DNA of 64,000 nt from Rhodobiaceae bacterium (GTDB lineage: Bacteria > Pseudomonadota > Alphaproteobacteria > Rhizobiales > Tepidamorphaceae): positions 124,001-188,000 of the forward strand of contig JACKJP010000006.1 of NCBI GenBank assembly GCA_020637895.1, in the 5' to 3' direction. The notes under the pieces are model-generated. The model searched no databases, was not told the origin of the DNA, and was given only the letters and a program-made list of their open reading frames with translations. This document shows, piece after piece, positions 40,094 to 49,857 of the stretch. The position numbers were made by a program, and so were the translations under genes. Each line of letters starts with the position of its first letter. Positions within the stretch are counted from its first letter, which is position 1.

Positions 40094-42540
40094 AAGCCCT
40101 CGATCAGCCGCTCGAGATAGTTTCGCTCGCTTGAAGGCATTGACGGCTCCGACAGGCGCCTGCGCAACTCCTCGAGAATCCGGCGCGCCTGCTCCGCGTC
40201 GAAGACCTCTGGCGTCTTGACGCCGAGACCCATGTCCGTGCCGCGCTGATCGCGCGGCCGGCCGAGCGGATCTGTCGGCGCGCGTCCGATGCCTGTTCCG
40301 GGGCCCTGCTGCGCCATCTGAGACTGAAGCTGACTCATCATCGATTGCGCGCCGCTGCGTAGCTTGTCCAGGGCGCGGCCCTGATTGTCGACGGCGTCGT
40401 CAAGACGATTTTCACCGATATTGCCCTGCGCCTCTCCCATCTCCTGGCCGGCTTCTCCCATGCCCTGTTCGGGATTCTGGCCGCGTTCGCGCATTTTGGC
40501 CATCAGGTCGTTCAGGGCATCGCGCAGCGCCTGCTGCTGCTGCGCAAGCGCCTCTCGGTCGCCCTGTCCCTGTCCGTTCTCGCCCTGCTGCTCGCCCTGG
40601 CCGTCCTGCTGACCGGGACGATCCATGTTGAACGTCTGATCCATCAGTTCCTGCTGGCGGCGCATGAGGTCGCCGAGTTCCTCAAGCGTCTTGGCCATGT
40701 CTTGCTGCTGCTGGCTGGGTTGCCCCGGCCGCGCCATCTGCAGGTTGTTCATCATGTTCTGCAGCTGGTTCAGCAATTCCTGCGCAGCGTCACGTGCGCC
40801 GCTGCGGGCCAGTTGCTCGATCTGATCCATCAGACGGTCGAGATCCTGCGGGCTCATGGACTGCTGCATCTGTTCCTGGGAAAGCTCGGGCAGGTTCTGC
40901 GGATCGCCCGCCTGGCGCGCGAGTTCGTTCATGAATTCAGCCATCGCCTGGCGCAGTTCATCCATGAGCCTGCGGATTTCCTCGTCCGAGGCACCGTTCT
41001 GAAGGGCCTGCTTCAACTGTTCCTGGATATCGCGCAGGTTGCGCGCGGCAAGCGACAGCGCACCGTCCTCTATCGCGAGCGCAACCTCCCAAAGATAATC
41101 CACGACACCGCGGAGGTCGTCGTCCGAGCGGGCATTCCTCAGCCGCCAATAGGCGGTGTTGATACCAAGATAGACCGGCACGCTGTCGATATGCTTTTCG
41201 GGCGCGATCGTCAGGGCCCGCAGGGCTCGTGCGACACGTTCCGTACTCGCCCTGTCGAGCGCGAGCGTGCGGCGCTGCTCGACGATCGCACGAGCGAGCG
41301 GCCGCGAAAAAGGCCGCGATGGCAGCACGATGTCGACAGGCTCGCTGAAGCCGCTCTGGCCGGCCGCGTCGCTTGCCTTGAGGGTCAATCTGACGGGAAC
41401 GCCCGCCCACGGATGGTCTCGCAGATCGCGCATGGTGCGCGCGTCCCCAGCGCGTGTCTGCGCCTTTGGGAGAACGAGATCGATGGCGGGTGCGGGGATG
41501 AGCGGGTCTGCGCCGCGTGCTGCAGCATCATCGGGAAGGGAGGTTTCAGCCGCCGCAGCGACGACGCCGTAATCGTCGCTGACCGCATAATTGAGTTCGA
41601 GTGCCCCGCCGGGGCTGAGGCTGGGCGCGCTGGTGAGGCGGATCGTCGGTGCTTCGTCCGCAATGACCGCTACCGGCCAGCGATGGATCGTGCGACCGCC
41701 CAGATCGACGGCAAGCGTACCGTCCGACGTAAGCTCGTAACCGAACTCGGCTGTAGCGCCCTTTTCGTCCGCGCGGGAAATCTGTTCCGGCTCTCCCTGT
41801 TCCGGATGGAAGGTGACGCCGATGCCCTGGCGCTCGCTGCGCAACACGAAGCGGCTGCCCTCGGGTACGTCGACCGCGCCGGTCACGGTCTCGTCGAGCA
41901 GGATCGGGACCCGCCCGGTGTAGGCTGGTGGTGAAATCCAGGCATCCATGCGCCCGGGCAGAATGGATGCACCCATCGGACCGGCGACGGCTGCGGCAAC
42001 GCGGATGCCGCGCTGGTCCCCGGCCTGAACGAAAGCTGCGATGGCGACAAGAAGGACAAGAGCGCGCAAGGCCCACGGATCGCGTCGAGGCATACCGGGC
42101 GAGGGCATGCCTGCCGAGACGGGTCCAAGTCGGCGGCGCGTTCGCATGAGATGGGCCTGCCAGAGCGGGTCCGCTTCGGCCGCATCAAGGCCGACCGGCC
42201 GATCGGCAAGCGCCATCACGGGGCGGTGCGGCCGCGCGCTGAAGCGATCGAGGCGGGCGAGGATCGCCTGACGGTCCGGTACCCGCAGATGGCGCAGCGG
42301 CAGAAGTGCGAGCAATGCTGCTACGGCGAAGCCGAATACCAGGGCGACGCGGAGAAAGAACGGGGCGTGGAGCCAGAGGCCAGCCCACGAAACGGCAAGG
42401 AAAAGCCCGGTAACACACAGGAACGACGCAAGCGGAGGCCAGACCTGCTCCCATATGATGGCGAACTTCGCGCGAAACGCTGCGCCCGCCCATTCCAGCG
42501 GCAATCTGGCGCCATTACGCGTCGTGCGGGTTTTTTCCAT
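40090..42540 (-). CDS. TIGR02302/DUF4175 large membrane protein
   Basis: The protein of 816 residues starts with two hydrophobic helices (ASFLCVTGLFLAVSWAGLWL and VALVFGFAVAALLALLPLRHL), has a middle section with many short beta-like segments, and a C-terminal region very rich in Gln, Gly, Met and Asp (repeats such as QQQALRDAL, MGEAQGNIGEN). This is the DUF4175/TIGR02302 profile found beside lysA in alphaproteobacteria. Function is unknown; membrane position and low-complexity tail suggest an envelope scaffold. Same strand as lysA, 75 bases apart. Confidence 0.85.
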   Translation of the reverse strand: MEKTRTTRNGARLPLEWAGAAFRAKFAIIWEQVWPPLASFLCVTGLFLAVSWAGLWLHAPFFLRVALVFGFAVAALLALLPLRHLRVPDRQAILARLDRFSARPHRPVMALADRPVGLDAAEADPLWQAHLMRTRRRLGPVSAGMPSPGMPRRDPWALRALVLLVAIAAFVQAGDQRGIRVAAAVAGPMGASILPGRMDAWISPPAYTGRVPILLDETVTGAVDVPEGSRFVLRSERQGIGVTFHPEQGEPEQISRADEKGATAEFGYELTSDGTLAVDLGGRTIHRWPVAVIADEAPTIRLTSAPSLSPGGALELNYAVSDDYGVVAAAAETSLPDDAAARGADPLIPAPAIDLVLPKAQTRAGDARTMRDLRDHPWAGVPVRLTLKASDAAGQSGFSEPVDIVLPSRPFSRPLARAIVEQRRTLALDRASTERVARALRALTIAPEKHIDSVPVYLGINTAYWRLRNARSDDDLRGVVDYLWEVALAIEDGALSLAARNLRDIQEQLKQALQNGASDEEIRRLMDELRQAMAEFMNELARQAGDPQNLPELSQEQMQQSMSPQDLDRLMDQIEQLARSGARDAAQELLNQLQNMMNNLQMARPGQPSQQQQDMAKTLEELGDLMRRQQELMDQTFNMDRPGQQDGQGEQQGENGQGQGDREALAQQQQALRDALNDLMAKMRERGQNPEQGMGEAGQEMGEAQGNIGENRLDDAVDNQGRALDKLRSGAQSMMSQLQSQMAQQGPGTGIGRAPTDPLGRPRDQRGTDMGLGVKTPEVFDAEQARRILEELRRRLSEPSMPSSERNYLERLIEGF

Positions 42541-42614
42541 ACGTCGAAACTATCGCTGCAAATATCGGGCGCGGCAATGGCCGTTCCGATCACAAGCTGT
42601 TGCACTGAATGGCG

Positions 42615-43880
42615 TCAGAGCCAGCCGGGCATCCGGTCGAGGCCTATCAGCGCATCGACGCCGACCCGTGGCCTTATAACCGCCCATTCATCGCCACTGA
42701 CAAGCACTTCAGGGACCAGCGGCCGGGTGTTATAGGTCGACGCCTGGACCGCGCCGTATGCACCGGCACCCATCAAGGCCATCAGGTCGCCGCGGCCAAA
42801 TTGCGGCAGGTCGCGAGCGAGCGCCAGATAGTCGCCGGTCTCGCAAACGGGACCGACAACATCGGCGGGTTCATGAAGGGTCTGCGAAAGCGTCTGATCC
42901 ACCGGTAGGATATCGTGATGCGCCTCATAGAGCGTCGGGCGCACCAGATCGTTCATGGCAGCGTCGGCGATGATGAAACGCTTCGCCTCGCCCTGCTTCA
43001 CAAAGATCACCGAGGCCACGAGAATTCCGGCATTGCCGACGATCATCCGGCCGGGTTCGAACACCACCCTGCATTTCAGCTTTTCGACATGCCGGCGCAC
43101 GATTGCGGCGTAGTCCGCCGGCGCAGGCGGCGGGGTGAGGCGGGAATCGTATGGAATGCCAAGGCCGCCGCCGAGATCGACATGGTGGATGCGGTGCCCG
43201 TCGGCACGCAATGTTCCGACCAGCTGGTCGAGCCTTGCAAAAGCCGCGTCATAGGGCTTCAGATCGGTAATCTGCGAGCCGATATGCATGTCGATGCCGG
43301 CCACCTCGATACCGGGAAGGGCGGCAGCGCGCGCGTAGATGGCACGGGCATGCGTCCACGGGATGCCGAACTTGTTCTCCGACTTGCCGGTCGCGATCTT
43401 GGCGTGGGTCATCGCATCGACGTCAGGATTGATGCGTAGCGAAACCGGCGCCCTGACCCCCTTGGAAACGGCCACGGCATTGAGCGCTTCAAGTTCCGGC
43501 TCCGATTCGACGTTGAGGCAAAGGATGCCGCTGTCGAGGGCGAGCGAGAGCTCGGCGTCGGTCTTGCCGACACCGGAGAAGACGATTTTCCCGGCGGGTA
43601 TCCCGGCTGCCAGCGCGCGGCGGAGTTCCCCGCCGGAAACGACATCGGCGCCAGAACCGAGCCGGGCGAGCGTTGTCAGGACAGCCTGGTTGGAATTCGC
43701 CTTCATCGCATAGCAGATCAGCGTATCCATGCCCGCAAATGCGTCGGCAAAGACATGATAATGACGCTCCAGCGTCGCCGTCGAATAGCAATAGAACGGT
43801 GTTCCGACTTCGCGCGCGATATCGGGCAGGGGCACATCCTCGGCGTGCAGGACGCCGTTGCGGTAGTCAAAGTGATGCAT
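42615..43880 (-). CDS. lysA: Diaminopimelate decarboxylase
   Basis: The protein of 421 residues decarboxylates meso-diaminopimelate to lysine, the last step of that pathway. It has the PLP Lys in ICYAMKANSNQAVL, GADVVSGGELRRAL, IDMHIGSQITDLKPY, HHVDLGGGLGIPYDS, FEPGRMIVGNAGIL and PVCETGDYLA. All match group IV decarboxylases. It follows the lptM-like lipoprotein gene by about 6 bases, so both are surely one transcript. Confidence 0.97.
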   Translation of the reverse strand: MHHFDYRNGVLHAEDVPLPDIAREVGTPFYCYSTATLERHYHVFADAFAGMDTLICYAMKANSNQAVLTTLARLGSGADVVSGGELRRALAAGIPAGKIVFSGVGKTDAELSLALDSGILCLNVESEPELEALNAVAVSKGVRAPVSLRINPDVDAMTHAKIATGKSENKFGIPWTHARAIYARAAALPGIEVAGIDMHIGSQITDLKPYDAAFARLDQLVGTLRADGHRIHHVDLGGGLGIPYDSRLTPPPAPADYAAIVRRHVEKLKCRVVFEPGRMIVGNAGILVASVIFVKQGEAKRFIIADAAMNDLVRPTLYEAHHDILPVDQTLSQTLHEPADVVGPVCETGDYLALARDLPQFGRGDLMALMGAGAYGAVQASTYNTRPLVPEVLVSGDEWAVIRPRVGVDALIGLDRMPGWL

Positions 43881-43886
43881 GGCGCG

Positions 43887-44069
43887 TCAGTTCAGCAGGC
43901 CGTCGAGTATGAACGGTCGGTTCGGTTTTTCCACCGGGATGCCGTCACTGGTCGCCGGGCCCTGTTCGGGATGATTGGGCGGCGGTTCGAGCGGGCCCTT
44001 GCGGCCGCAGGCGGAAACCGCGAGCGCGAGCATCGAAACCATCAGCAAATTCAGCAGCGCGCGTCCCAT
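43887..44069 (-). CDS. lptM: LptM-like small lipoprotein
   Basis: A 60-residue protein with a signal peptide and lipobox (SMLALAVSACGRKGPLEPP): Cys22 or so is lipidated, and the GRKGPLEPPP start of the mature part is the LptM/YifL hallmark. LptM supports maturation of the LPS translocon LptD. Its location just before lysA and after argH is typical. Short but credible because of the exact motif. Confidence 0.9.
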   Translation of the reverse strand: MGRALLNLLMVSMLALAVSACGRKGPLEPPPNHPEQGPATSDGIPVEKPNRPFILDGLLN

Positions 44070-44140
44070 ATCCCGTTCCCGTCTCTCCGGCGATCGATGG
44101 TCGAAGCCATTAGCAGATATCGCCGGTCATGAAAACGCTG

Positions 44141-45520
44141 TCAGCGGAGCCTTTCAAGCCATTGTTCGGCCTGCGCGCGCACGTTTTCGGGCGCGGTGCC
44201 GCCGAAACTGGTGCGGCTGGCAACGGAGCGCTCCACGCCCAGCACGTCGAAAACGTCCTCCGTGATTGCCGAAGACACGCCCTGCATGTCTGCCAGCGTC
44301 AATTCTTCCAGCGCGCAGCCGCGTCCCGAGGCGATCGCGACGATCGCCCCGGTGACGTGATGGGCTTCCCGGAAGGGCATGGCGCAGGTGCGCACAAGCC
44401 AGTCGGCCAGATCGGTCGCGGTCGCAAATCCGGCGCCGGCGGCTTCCTTCATGCGCCTGGCGTCGGGCTCAAGGTCGCCGATCATGCCGTCCATCGCCGC
44501 AACGCACAGCGCCACCGCCTCGAAGGCATCGAAAGCCTGTTCCTTGTCTTCCTGCATGTCCTTGGAATAGGCGAGCGGAAGCCCCTTCATGACGGTCAGC
44601 AGGCCCTGAAGGGCACCGAAGATCCGGCCCGTCTTTGCGCGAACGAGTTCGGCAGCATCCGGGTTGCGCTTCTGCGGCATGATGGACGAACCGGTGGAGA
44701 AGGCGTCGGAAAGCCGCACGAACGCGAACTGCGCCGAACACCAGATCACGATTTCCTCGGCAAGGCGCGACAGATGCATTGCCACGATGGCCGAGGCGGA
44801 GAGTGCCTCGATGACGAAATCGCGGTCGGCAACAGCGTCGAGCGAGTTGGCGGTCGGCCGGTCGAACCCCAGCGCCTTCGCCGTCATGGCGCGATCGATG
44901 GGAAAGGATGTGCCGGCAAGCGCCGCGGAACCGAGGGGGTTCTCGTTCAGCCGTGCACGGCAATCGGCGACGCGGCCGCGGTCGCGCGACAGCATTTCCA
45001 CATAGGCAAGAAGGTGATGACCGAAGGTCACAGGCTGCGCCGACTGGAGGTGGGTAAATCCGGGCATCACCGTGCCTGCATGCTCCAGCGCGCGCGTGGC
45101 GAGCGTCCTTTGCAGCGCGGCAAGGGCGGGGTCGAGCGCGTCCAGAAAATCGCGCACATAGAGCCGGAAATCGGTTGCGACCTGATCGTTGCGCGAGCGG
45201 GCGGTGTGCAGCCGGCCGGCGACGGGACCGATCAGCGCGGCAAGGCGCGATTCCACGTTCATGTGGATGTCCTCAAGCGCCCGCGAGAACTTAAAATCAC
45301 CGCTTTCCAGTTCACCGGCAACGGTCTTCAGGCCCGCGTCGATGGCTTCGGCATCAGCCTTGTCGATGATGCCCGTTGCCGCGAGCATCGCGACATGGGC
45401 GCGCGAGCCGGCGATATCCTGGGTCGCCAGCTTCCTGTCGAAGTCGATGGATGCGTTGATCGCTTCCATGATTTCCGAGGGGCCGCGCGAGAAGCGGCCG
45501 CCCCACATCGTATTGCTCAT
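44141..45520 (-). CDS. argH: Argininosuccinate lyase
   Basis: The protein of 459 residues splits argininosuccinate to arginine and fumarate. It starts TMWGGRFSRGPSEIMEAINASIDFDR, has GRLHTARSRNDQVATDFRLYVRD, PGFTHLQSAQPVTFGHH, and the fumarase/ASL signature GSSIMPQKRNPDAAEL. Full length. It lies upstream of lptM and lysA on the same strand; in relatives it usually faces tlpA directly, but here two acyltransferases intervene. Confidence 0.97.
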   Translation of the reverse strand: MSNTMWGGRFSRGPSEIMEAINASIDFDRKLATQDIAGSRAHVAMLAATGIIDKADAEAIDAGLKTVAGELESGDFKFSRALEDIHMNVESRLAALIGPVAGRLHTARSRNDQVATDFRLYVRDFLDALDPALAALQRTLATRALEHAGTVMPGFTHLQSAQPVTFGHHLLAYVEMLSRDRGRVADCRARLNENPLGSAALAGTSFPIDRAMTAKALGFDRPTANSLDAVADRDFVIEALSASAIVAMHLSRLAEEIVIWCSAQFAFVRLSDAFSTGSSIMPQKRNPDAAELVRAKTGRIFGALQGLLTVMKGLPLAYSKDMQEDKEQAFDAFEAVALCVAAMDGMIGDLEPDARRMKEAAGAGFATATDLADWLVRTCAMPFREAHHVTGAIVAIASGRGCALEELTLADMQGVSSAITEDVFDVLGVERSVASRTSFGGTAPENVRAQAEQWLERLR

Positions 45521-45578
45521 CGATAACTGCCCGTCTTTTTGATCGCGCGCGGAGCGGGATATAGAGGAAATTGCGCGC

Positions 45579-47579
45579 TCAAGGCAATCTTGCGCCCTTG
45601 TCGACCTCTTCGCCGGTCATCGCCCAGACGAAATAGGGACGCAGCCTGGCATAGAGATAGCGCGCGCCGAACGGGAACAAATGATTGTTATCGCGATAGA
45701 GCGAGTGCTCTCCGATATAGGGGCGGCAGAGCTTGTCATCGCAGAAGAAATCGGTCGGATCGACATATTTCGCGTTGGGGATGTCGGCGACCATATCGCG
45801 AACCCAGGCGTTTGCCCTGGCGGTCGTCTGGTCGATGAATGAACGGGGACGGGCACAATAGTCCCAGCCAAGCCCGTAACGCTCTGCCCGGGGCAGGCAG
45901 TCGGCGATGATCTGCGAGAAATCAGGGATGGCCCCGAGCACCAGCAGACGGTTCTTGCCGCCGTCGGAATAGAGCTCCAGGCGCTTTTTCGTCGCTGCCA
46001 GCATTTCTTCAAGCATGTCCGGGCGGGTGACGCGCAGGAACATGTAGCTCCACAACCGCTCGACGATCCAGAAGCGCTCGTCGGCCGGGTTGGCGGCATA
46101 TTTGTCCGCGATGACCTGCCGGATCTTCGGGCAATCGCCCATGTCCGGCGGCATTCCGTCGACCTGCGGACAATAGTCGCGGAAGCGCTTCGGCCTGATG
46201 CCGAAGGGCGCTGCTTCGTTGATGAAGGTCGCGATCATGTGATCGGCGTGCGAATCTCCTTCCAGGAAACCGGCGATGTTGCGGCCGGTCTTGCAGGAAT
46301 CCCCCTCGCAGACGATGGCGGGCGGCGGGATCAGCGAATTGTCGCCGACGCGTTCCGGCGTGAAGCGCGTCAGGAAGAATACAGTGCCGCCGACGCTGCC
46401 GACGAGCAGGATGCAGATCAGCGCGCCGGCGCCGCCGGCGAGCGTAGGCTTCCAGCCGAGCGCGCGCAGGTTGCGCCCGTGCCGCCACCGCCGCACCGGA
46501 ACCTCGACAAAGCGGTAGCTGAGATAGGCAGGAAGCAGGGAGAGAAGGCCCATCGCACCCAGGAGCGGGATCGATTCATTGCCGAAAGTCGCAATACTCG
46601 CCAGCGACATCAGCGGCCAGTGCCACAGGTACCAGCTGTAGGAAATCAGTCCGATGGCGACCATCGGGCGAACAGAGAGGGCGCGCGCGACGAAAGAACC
46701 GGGCGAAAGCAGGCCGCCCAGCAGAACGAGAGCGGTGCCGAATACCGGGATGGTGGCCGTGTAGCCGGGAAAAAACCCGTCCGCGAGGTCAACGATGACC
46801 GACAGGGCGATCAGCGCAATTCCGACGATGCCGAGAACATCGCCCGATCGCGTATTGCGGGTGAGGAGCGGGAGGGTGGCGAAATAGGCGATGCTGCCGC
46901 CGACGATGAATTCCCAGGCCCGCCAGGTGATCATGTAGAAGGCCCGGTTGGTGCCGCGGTCGACGGTAAAATAAATGCAGCCGGCAAGGCTGCCCGCAAA
47001 AACGACAAGCGCGACGATGCGCAGCAGCGCCGACGGCGAAAAGCCCCTGCGTCTGGCCAGCCAGAACAGCGCCATCAGGGCGAGCGGCGCCAGAATGTAG
47101 AACTGTTCCTCCACCGACAGCGACCAGGTGTGCAGCAGCGGCTTCTTGAGGGCACCGATGTCGAAATAGCCCTGCTTCGTCATGAAGAAGAAGTTCGACG
47201 CGAAGAGCGACGAGAAGATTACCGACTGGGTGTACCACTCCCACTCGAAGGGCGAGATGAGGATGGCGCATGCGATCAGGAAGCTGCCAAGGATCATCAC
47301 GAAGAAGGGCGGCAGGATACGCAGCGACCGGCGTGCATAGAATGTGGCAAGCGAGAACCTGCCATCGCGCAACTCGGTGATGATCTGATTGATGATCAGG
47401 AAGCCGGAAATCACGAAGAAGATGTCGACGCCGACATAGCCGCCATACACGGCGGGAAGGCCGGAATGATAGGCGACGACCGATGTCACGGCGATGGCGC
47501 GAAGGCCGTCGATATGGCTGATCCGGGGGCCGTCGGTCGGATGCGACGCGTTCGACGGTCCGTACTTGGCTGATTTCAT
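45579..47579 (-). CDS. AT3 acyltransferase fused to SGNH domain, copy A
   Basis: The protein of 666 residues has an N-terminal AT3 membrane domain (HIDGLRAIAVTSVVAYH with the catalytic His, FFVISGFLI, ARRSLRILPPFF, HTWSLSVEEQFY, about ten helices) and a C-terminal SGNH-like domain with GDSHADHM and a late DNNHLFPFGARY. Such OafA-type fusions add acetyl groups to surface glycans. It is a tandem paralogue of the next gene, same length. A TTGCGC-N16-TATAAG promoter precedes it. Confidence 0.9.
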   Translation of the reverse strand: MKSAKYGPSNASHPTDGPRISHIDGLRAIAVTSVVAYHSGLPAVYGGYVGVDIFFVISGFLIINQIITELRDGRFSLATFYARRSLRILPPFFVMILGSFLIACAILISPFEWEWYTQSVIFSSLFASNFFFMTKQGYFDIGALKKPLLHTWSLSVEEQFYILAPLALMALFWLARRRGFSPSALLRIVALVVFAGSLAGCIYFTVDRGTNRAFYMITWRAWEFIVGGSIAYFATLPLLTRNTRSGDVLGIVGIALIALSVIVDLADGFFPGYTATIPVFGTALVLLGGLLSPGSFVARALSVRPMVAIGLISYSWYLWHWPLMSLASIATFGNESIPLLGAMGLLSLLPAYLSYRFVEVPVRRWRHGRNLRALGWKPTLAGGAGALICILLVGSVGGTVFFLTRFTPERVGDNSLIPPPAIVCEGDSCKTGRNIAGFLEGDSHADHMIATFINEAAPFGIRPKRFRDYCPQVDGMPPDMGDCPKIRQVIADKYAANPADERFWIVERLWSYMFLRVTRPDMLEEMLAATKKRLELYSDGGKNRLLVLGAIPDFSQIIADCLPRAERYGLGWDYCARPRSFIDQTTARANAWVRDMVADIPNAKYVDPTDFFCDDKLCRPYIGEHSLYRDNNHLFPFGARYLYARLRPYFVWAMTGEEVDKGARLP

Positions 47580-47611
47580 GGGGCAGAGCGAAATTGTTGG
47601 AGCAAGCGTCG

Positions 47612-47639
47612 CTTATAGAGGAGCAGGCGCGGCGCGCAA
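47612..47639 (-). promoter_or_regulatory. Promoter of acyltransferase copy A
   Basis: On the minus strand TTGCGC (47634-47639) and TATAAG (47612-47617) are 16 bases apart, ending about 33 bases before the gene. The same hexamers precede copy B. Confidence 0.55.
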
Positions 47640-47674
47640 AGCCAAAGCGGCGCTTTGCCGCGTCACCGCGGTCA

Positions 47675-49675
47675 CTACCTTGCGATGCCGGCCGATTCCT
47701 CCTTGCCTGTCATGGCCCAGACCATGTGCGGGCGGAGCTTGGAATACAGCCAGTCTGCGCCGAACAGGCTGAGATGGTTGTTGTCGCGATAGAGAATCGA
47801 ACGCTGGACATAGGGGCGGCAGAACGTGTCGTCGCAGAACAGGTCGACCGGATCGATGAACCGCGCGTTGGGAAGCTTCAGGACGATGTCGCGGACGATC
47901 CGGTTGGCCACACCTGTGGTCGCGTCGATCTGGCTGCGCGATATGCCGCAATAATCCCAACCCAGTCCGTATCGCTCGGCGCGGTAGATGCATTCGGTGG
48001 CAAGATACGGAAAATCCGGGATGGCGCCGATGACGAGCAACCGGTTTCGCCCCCCGTCCGAATAAAGCTTGAGACGATCCTCGATCGCCTTGGTGAAGAC
48101 CGCACGGTTCTTCGGCCGCGTCAGCTTGAGCAGCATATATGACCACAGCCGTTCCACGATCCAGAACCGTTCGCCGGGCGGCGTGTCCTTCATTGCCTTT
48201 TCGATTGCCGCCCGCGCCTTCGGGCAATCGCCCATGTCCGGCGGCATGCCGGGCGGCAGCGGACAATTGGTGCGGAAACGCTGGATGCTGGCGACATTGA
48301 AGGGTGTGGATTCCCGCAGCAACGTCCCGTACATGCGCGCGGCGTGGGAATCGCCTTCCATGAACCCGGCCGAAAGCGGAGCTGTCGCGCAGCTTTTGCC
48401 TTCGCAGAGTGTCCGTGGCGGCGTGATGAGGCTGGCGTCGCCCTCGATTTCCGGCGAATTGCGTTCGAGCGCGTAGAGGATGCCGCCGGTGCCGCCGACA
48501 ACGACCACGCAGGCCAGTGCCATCGCAATACCGGCCAGCGCCGGCTTCCAGCCGAGCGCGTGGAGGTCGCGGCCATGGCGCCAGCGGCGGATCGGCAATT
48601 CCAGATAGCGATAGCTGAGGACAGCGGGGATGATGGCCACCAGGCCCATGGCCGTTTTCAGAACGACCGACTCGTTCCAGAAGACGGAAATGTGGATGAG
48701 CGAAATCAGCGGCCAGTGCCAGAGATACCAGCCGTAGGAAATCAGGCCGATCGCGACCATGCCGCGCAGGGACAGGAGTTTCGCGACCGGATTGTCAGGC
48801 GCGATGAGGCCGGACAGGAGCAGCAACGCCGTACCGGCCACCGGAACCGTCGCTGCATAGCCGGGATAGAATCCGTCGCCCAGATCCACGACGATCGAGA
48901 CGATCACGAGTAACAGGCCCAGCACACCCGTGCCCGTTGCAATGCGTTGGTCTGCGCGCAGGAAAGGCGCGGTCGAGGCCCAGGCGACAGCGCCGCCGGC
49001 GACGAACTCCCAGGCCCGCCATGTGATCATGTAGAAGCCGCGGTTCGGTCCCTCCGTGGCCGTCATGAAATAGCAACCGACGAGGCTTGCGACAAAGACG
49101 GCGATGCCGATTGCCATCAATGCAAGGCCCGGCGGTATGCGCCGCTTCCGTGCCAGCCAGAACAGACCGATCAGGGCCAAAGGCACGATGATGTAGAACT
49201 GTTCTTCGACCGATAGCGACCAGGTGTGAAGCAGCGGCTTCTTCAGGGCGTTGATATCGAAATAGCCCTGTTTCGTCATGAAGAAGAAGTTCGACGCGAA
49301 CAGCGAGGAGAATACCGCGGACAGGCCGAACCACTCCCATTCGTAGGGCGGCACCAGGATGACGAGTGCGAGCAGGAAGCTGCCGATGATCATCGCCAGA
49401 AAGGGCGGCAGGATCCGCAATGTTCGCCGGGCATAGAAGGTGGCGAGCGAGAATCGGCCTTCGCGCAGTTCGGAGACGATCTGATTGATGATCAGAAATC
49501 CGGAAATGACGAAGAATATGTCGACGCCGACATATCCGCCGGATACGCCGGGCAGGTCGCAATGATACGCCACCACCGATGTCACGGCGATGGCGCGCAG
49601 CCCGTCGATATGGGCAATCCGCGGTCCCTCGGTGGGATGCGTTGCATCGGGCGCGCGGCCGAAGAATTTTTTCAT
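47675..49675 (-). CDS. AT3 acyltransferase fused to SGNH domain, copy B
   Basis: The protein of 666 residues repeats the layout of copy A: HIDGLRAIAVTSVVAYHCDL, VDIFFVISGFLI, RTLRILPPFL, HTWSLSVEEQFYI, then GDSHAARMYG and DNNHLSLFGADW in the SGNH part. The membrane half is nearly identical to copy A while the C-terminal half has diverged more, so the two may use different glycan acceptors. It is upstream of copy A and has its own promoter. The target polysaccharide is not in the window. Confidence 0.9.
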   Translation of the reverse strand: MKKFFGRAPDATHPTEGPRIAHIDGLRAIAVTSVVAYHCDLPGVSGGYVGVDIFFVISGFLIINQIVSELREGRFSLATFYARRTLRILPPFLAMIIGSFLLALVILVPPYEWEWFGLSAVFSSLFASNFFFMTKQGYFDINALKKPLLHTWSLSVEEQFYIIVPLALIGLFWLARKRRIPPGLALMAIGIAVFVASLVGCYFMTATEGPNRGFYMITWRAWEFVAGGAVAWASTAPFLRADQRIATGTGVLGLLLVIVSIVVDLGDGFYPGYAATVPVAGTALLLLSGLIAPDNPVAKLLSLRGMVAIGLISYGWYLWHWPLISLIHISVFWNESVVLKTAMGLVAIIPAVLSYRYLELPIRRWRHGRDLHALGWKPALAGIAMALACVVVVGGTGGILYALERNSPEIEGDASLITPPRTLCEGKSCATAPLSAGFMEGDSHAARMYGTLLRESTPFNVASIQRFRTNCPLPPGMPPDMGDCPKARAAIEKAMKDTPPGERFWIVERLWSYMLLKLTRPKNRAVFTKAIEDRLKLYSDGGRNRLLVIGAIPDFPYLATECIYRAERYGLGWDYCGISRSQIDATTGVANRIVRDIVLKLPNARFIDPVDLFCDDTFCRPYVQRSILYRDNNHLSLFGADWLYSKLRPHMVWAMTGKEESAGIAR

Positions 49676-49707
49676 CGGGGAGAATGACCTGCCGGAAACC
49701 GACCTCG

Positions 49708-49736
49708 CTTATAGGGGTCAGCGACGCCGCGCGCAA
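49708..49736 (-). promoter_or_regulatory. Promoter of acyltransferase copy B
   Basis: On the minus strand TTGCGC (49731-49736) and TATAAG (49708-49713) are 17 bases apart. The surrounding GCGCGC and CGCTTATAG sequence is shared with copy A. Confidence 0.6.
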
Positions 49737-49857
49737 AAAGTTGATGGGCCGGCAGTCGATTTTTTGCCGCGATGACGTTAGATGCTGGCGCTGAAGTGAA
49801 ACAGAATTTCGAGGCGCCGCTCTCGAATACCAAAGCCTTCAGGGGAGTTTTCGTTTC

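Noticed and set aside
46239..47573. Long plus-strand open frame opposite acyltransferase copy A.
   Set aside because: Composition is Arg/Gly/Glu-rich shadow of the AT3 gene; the analogous shadow appears opposite copy B.
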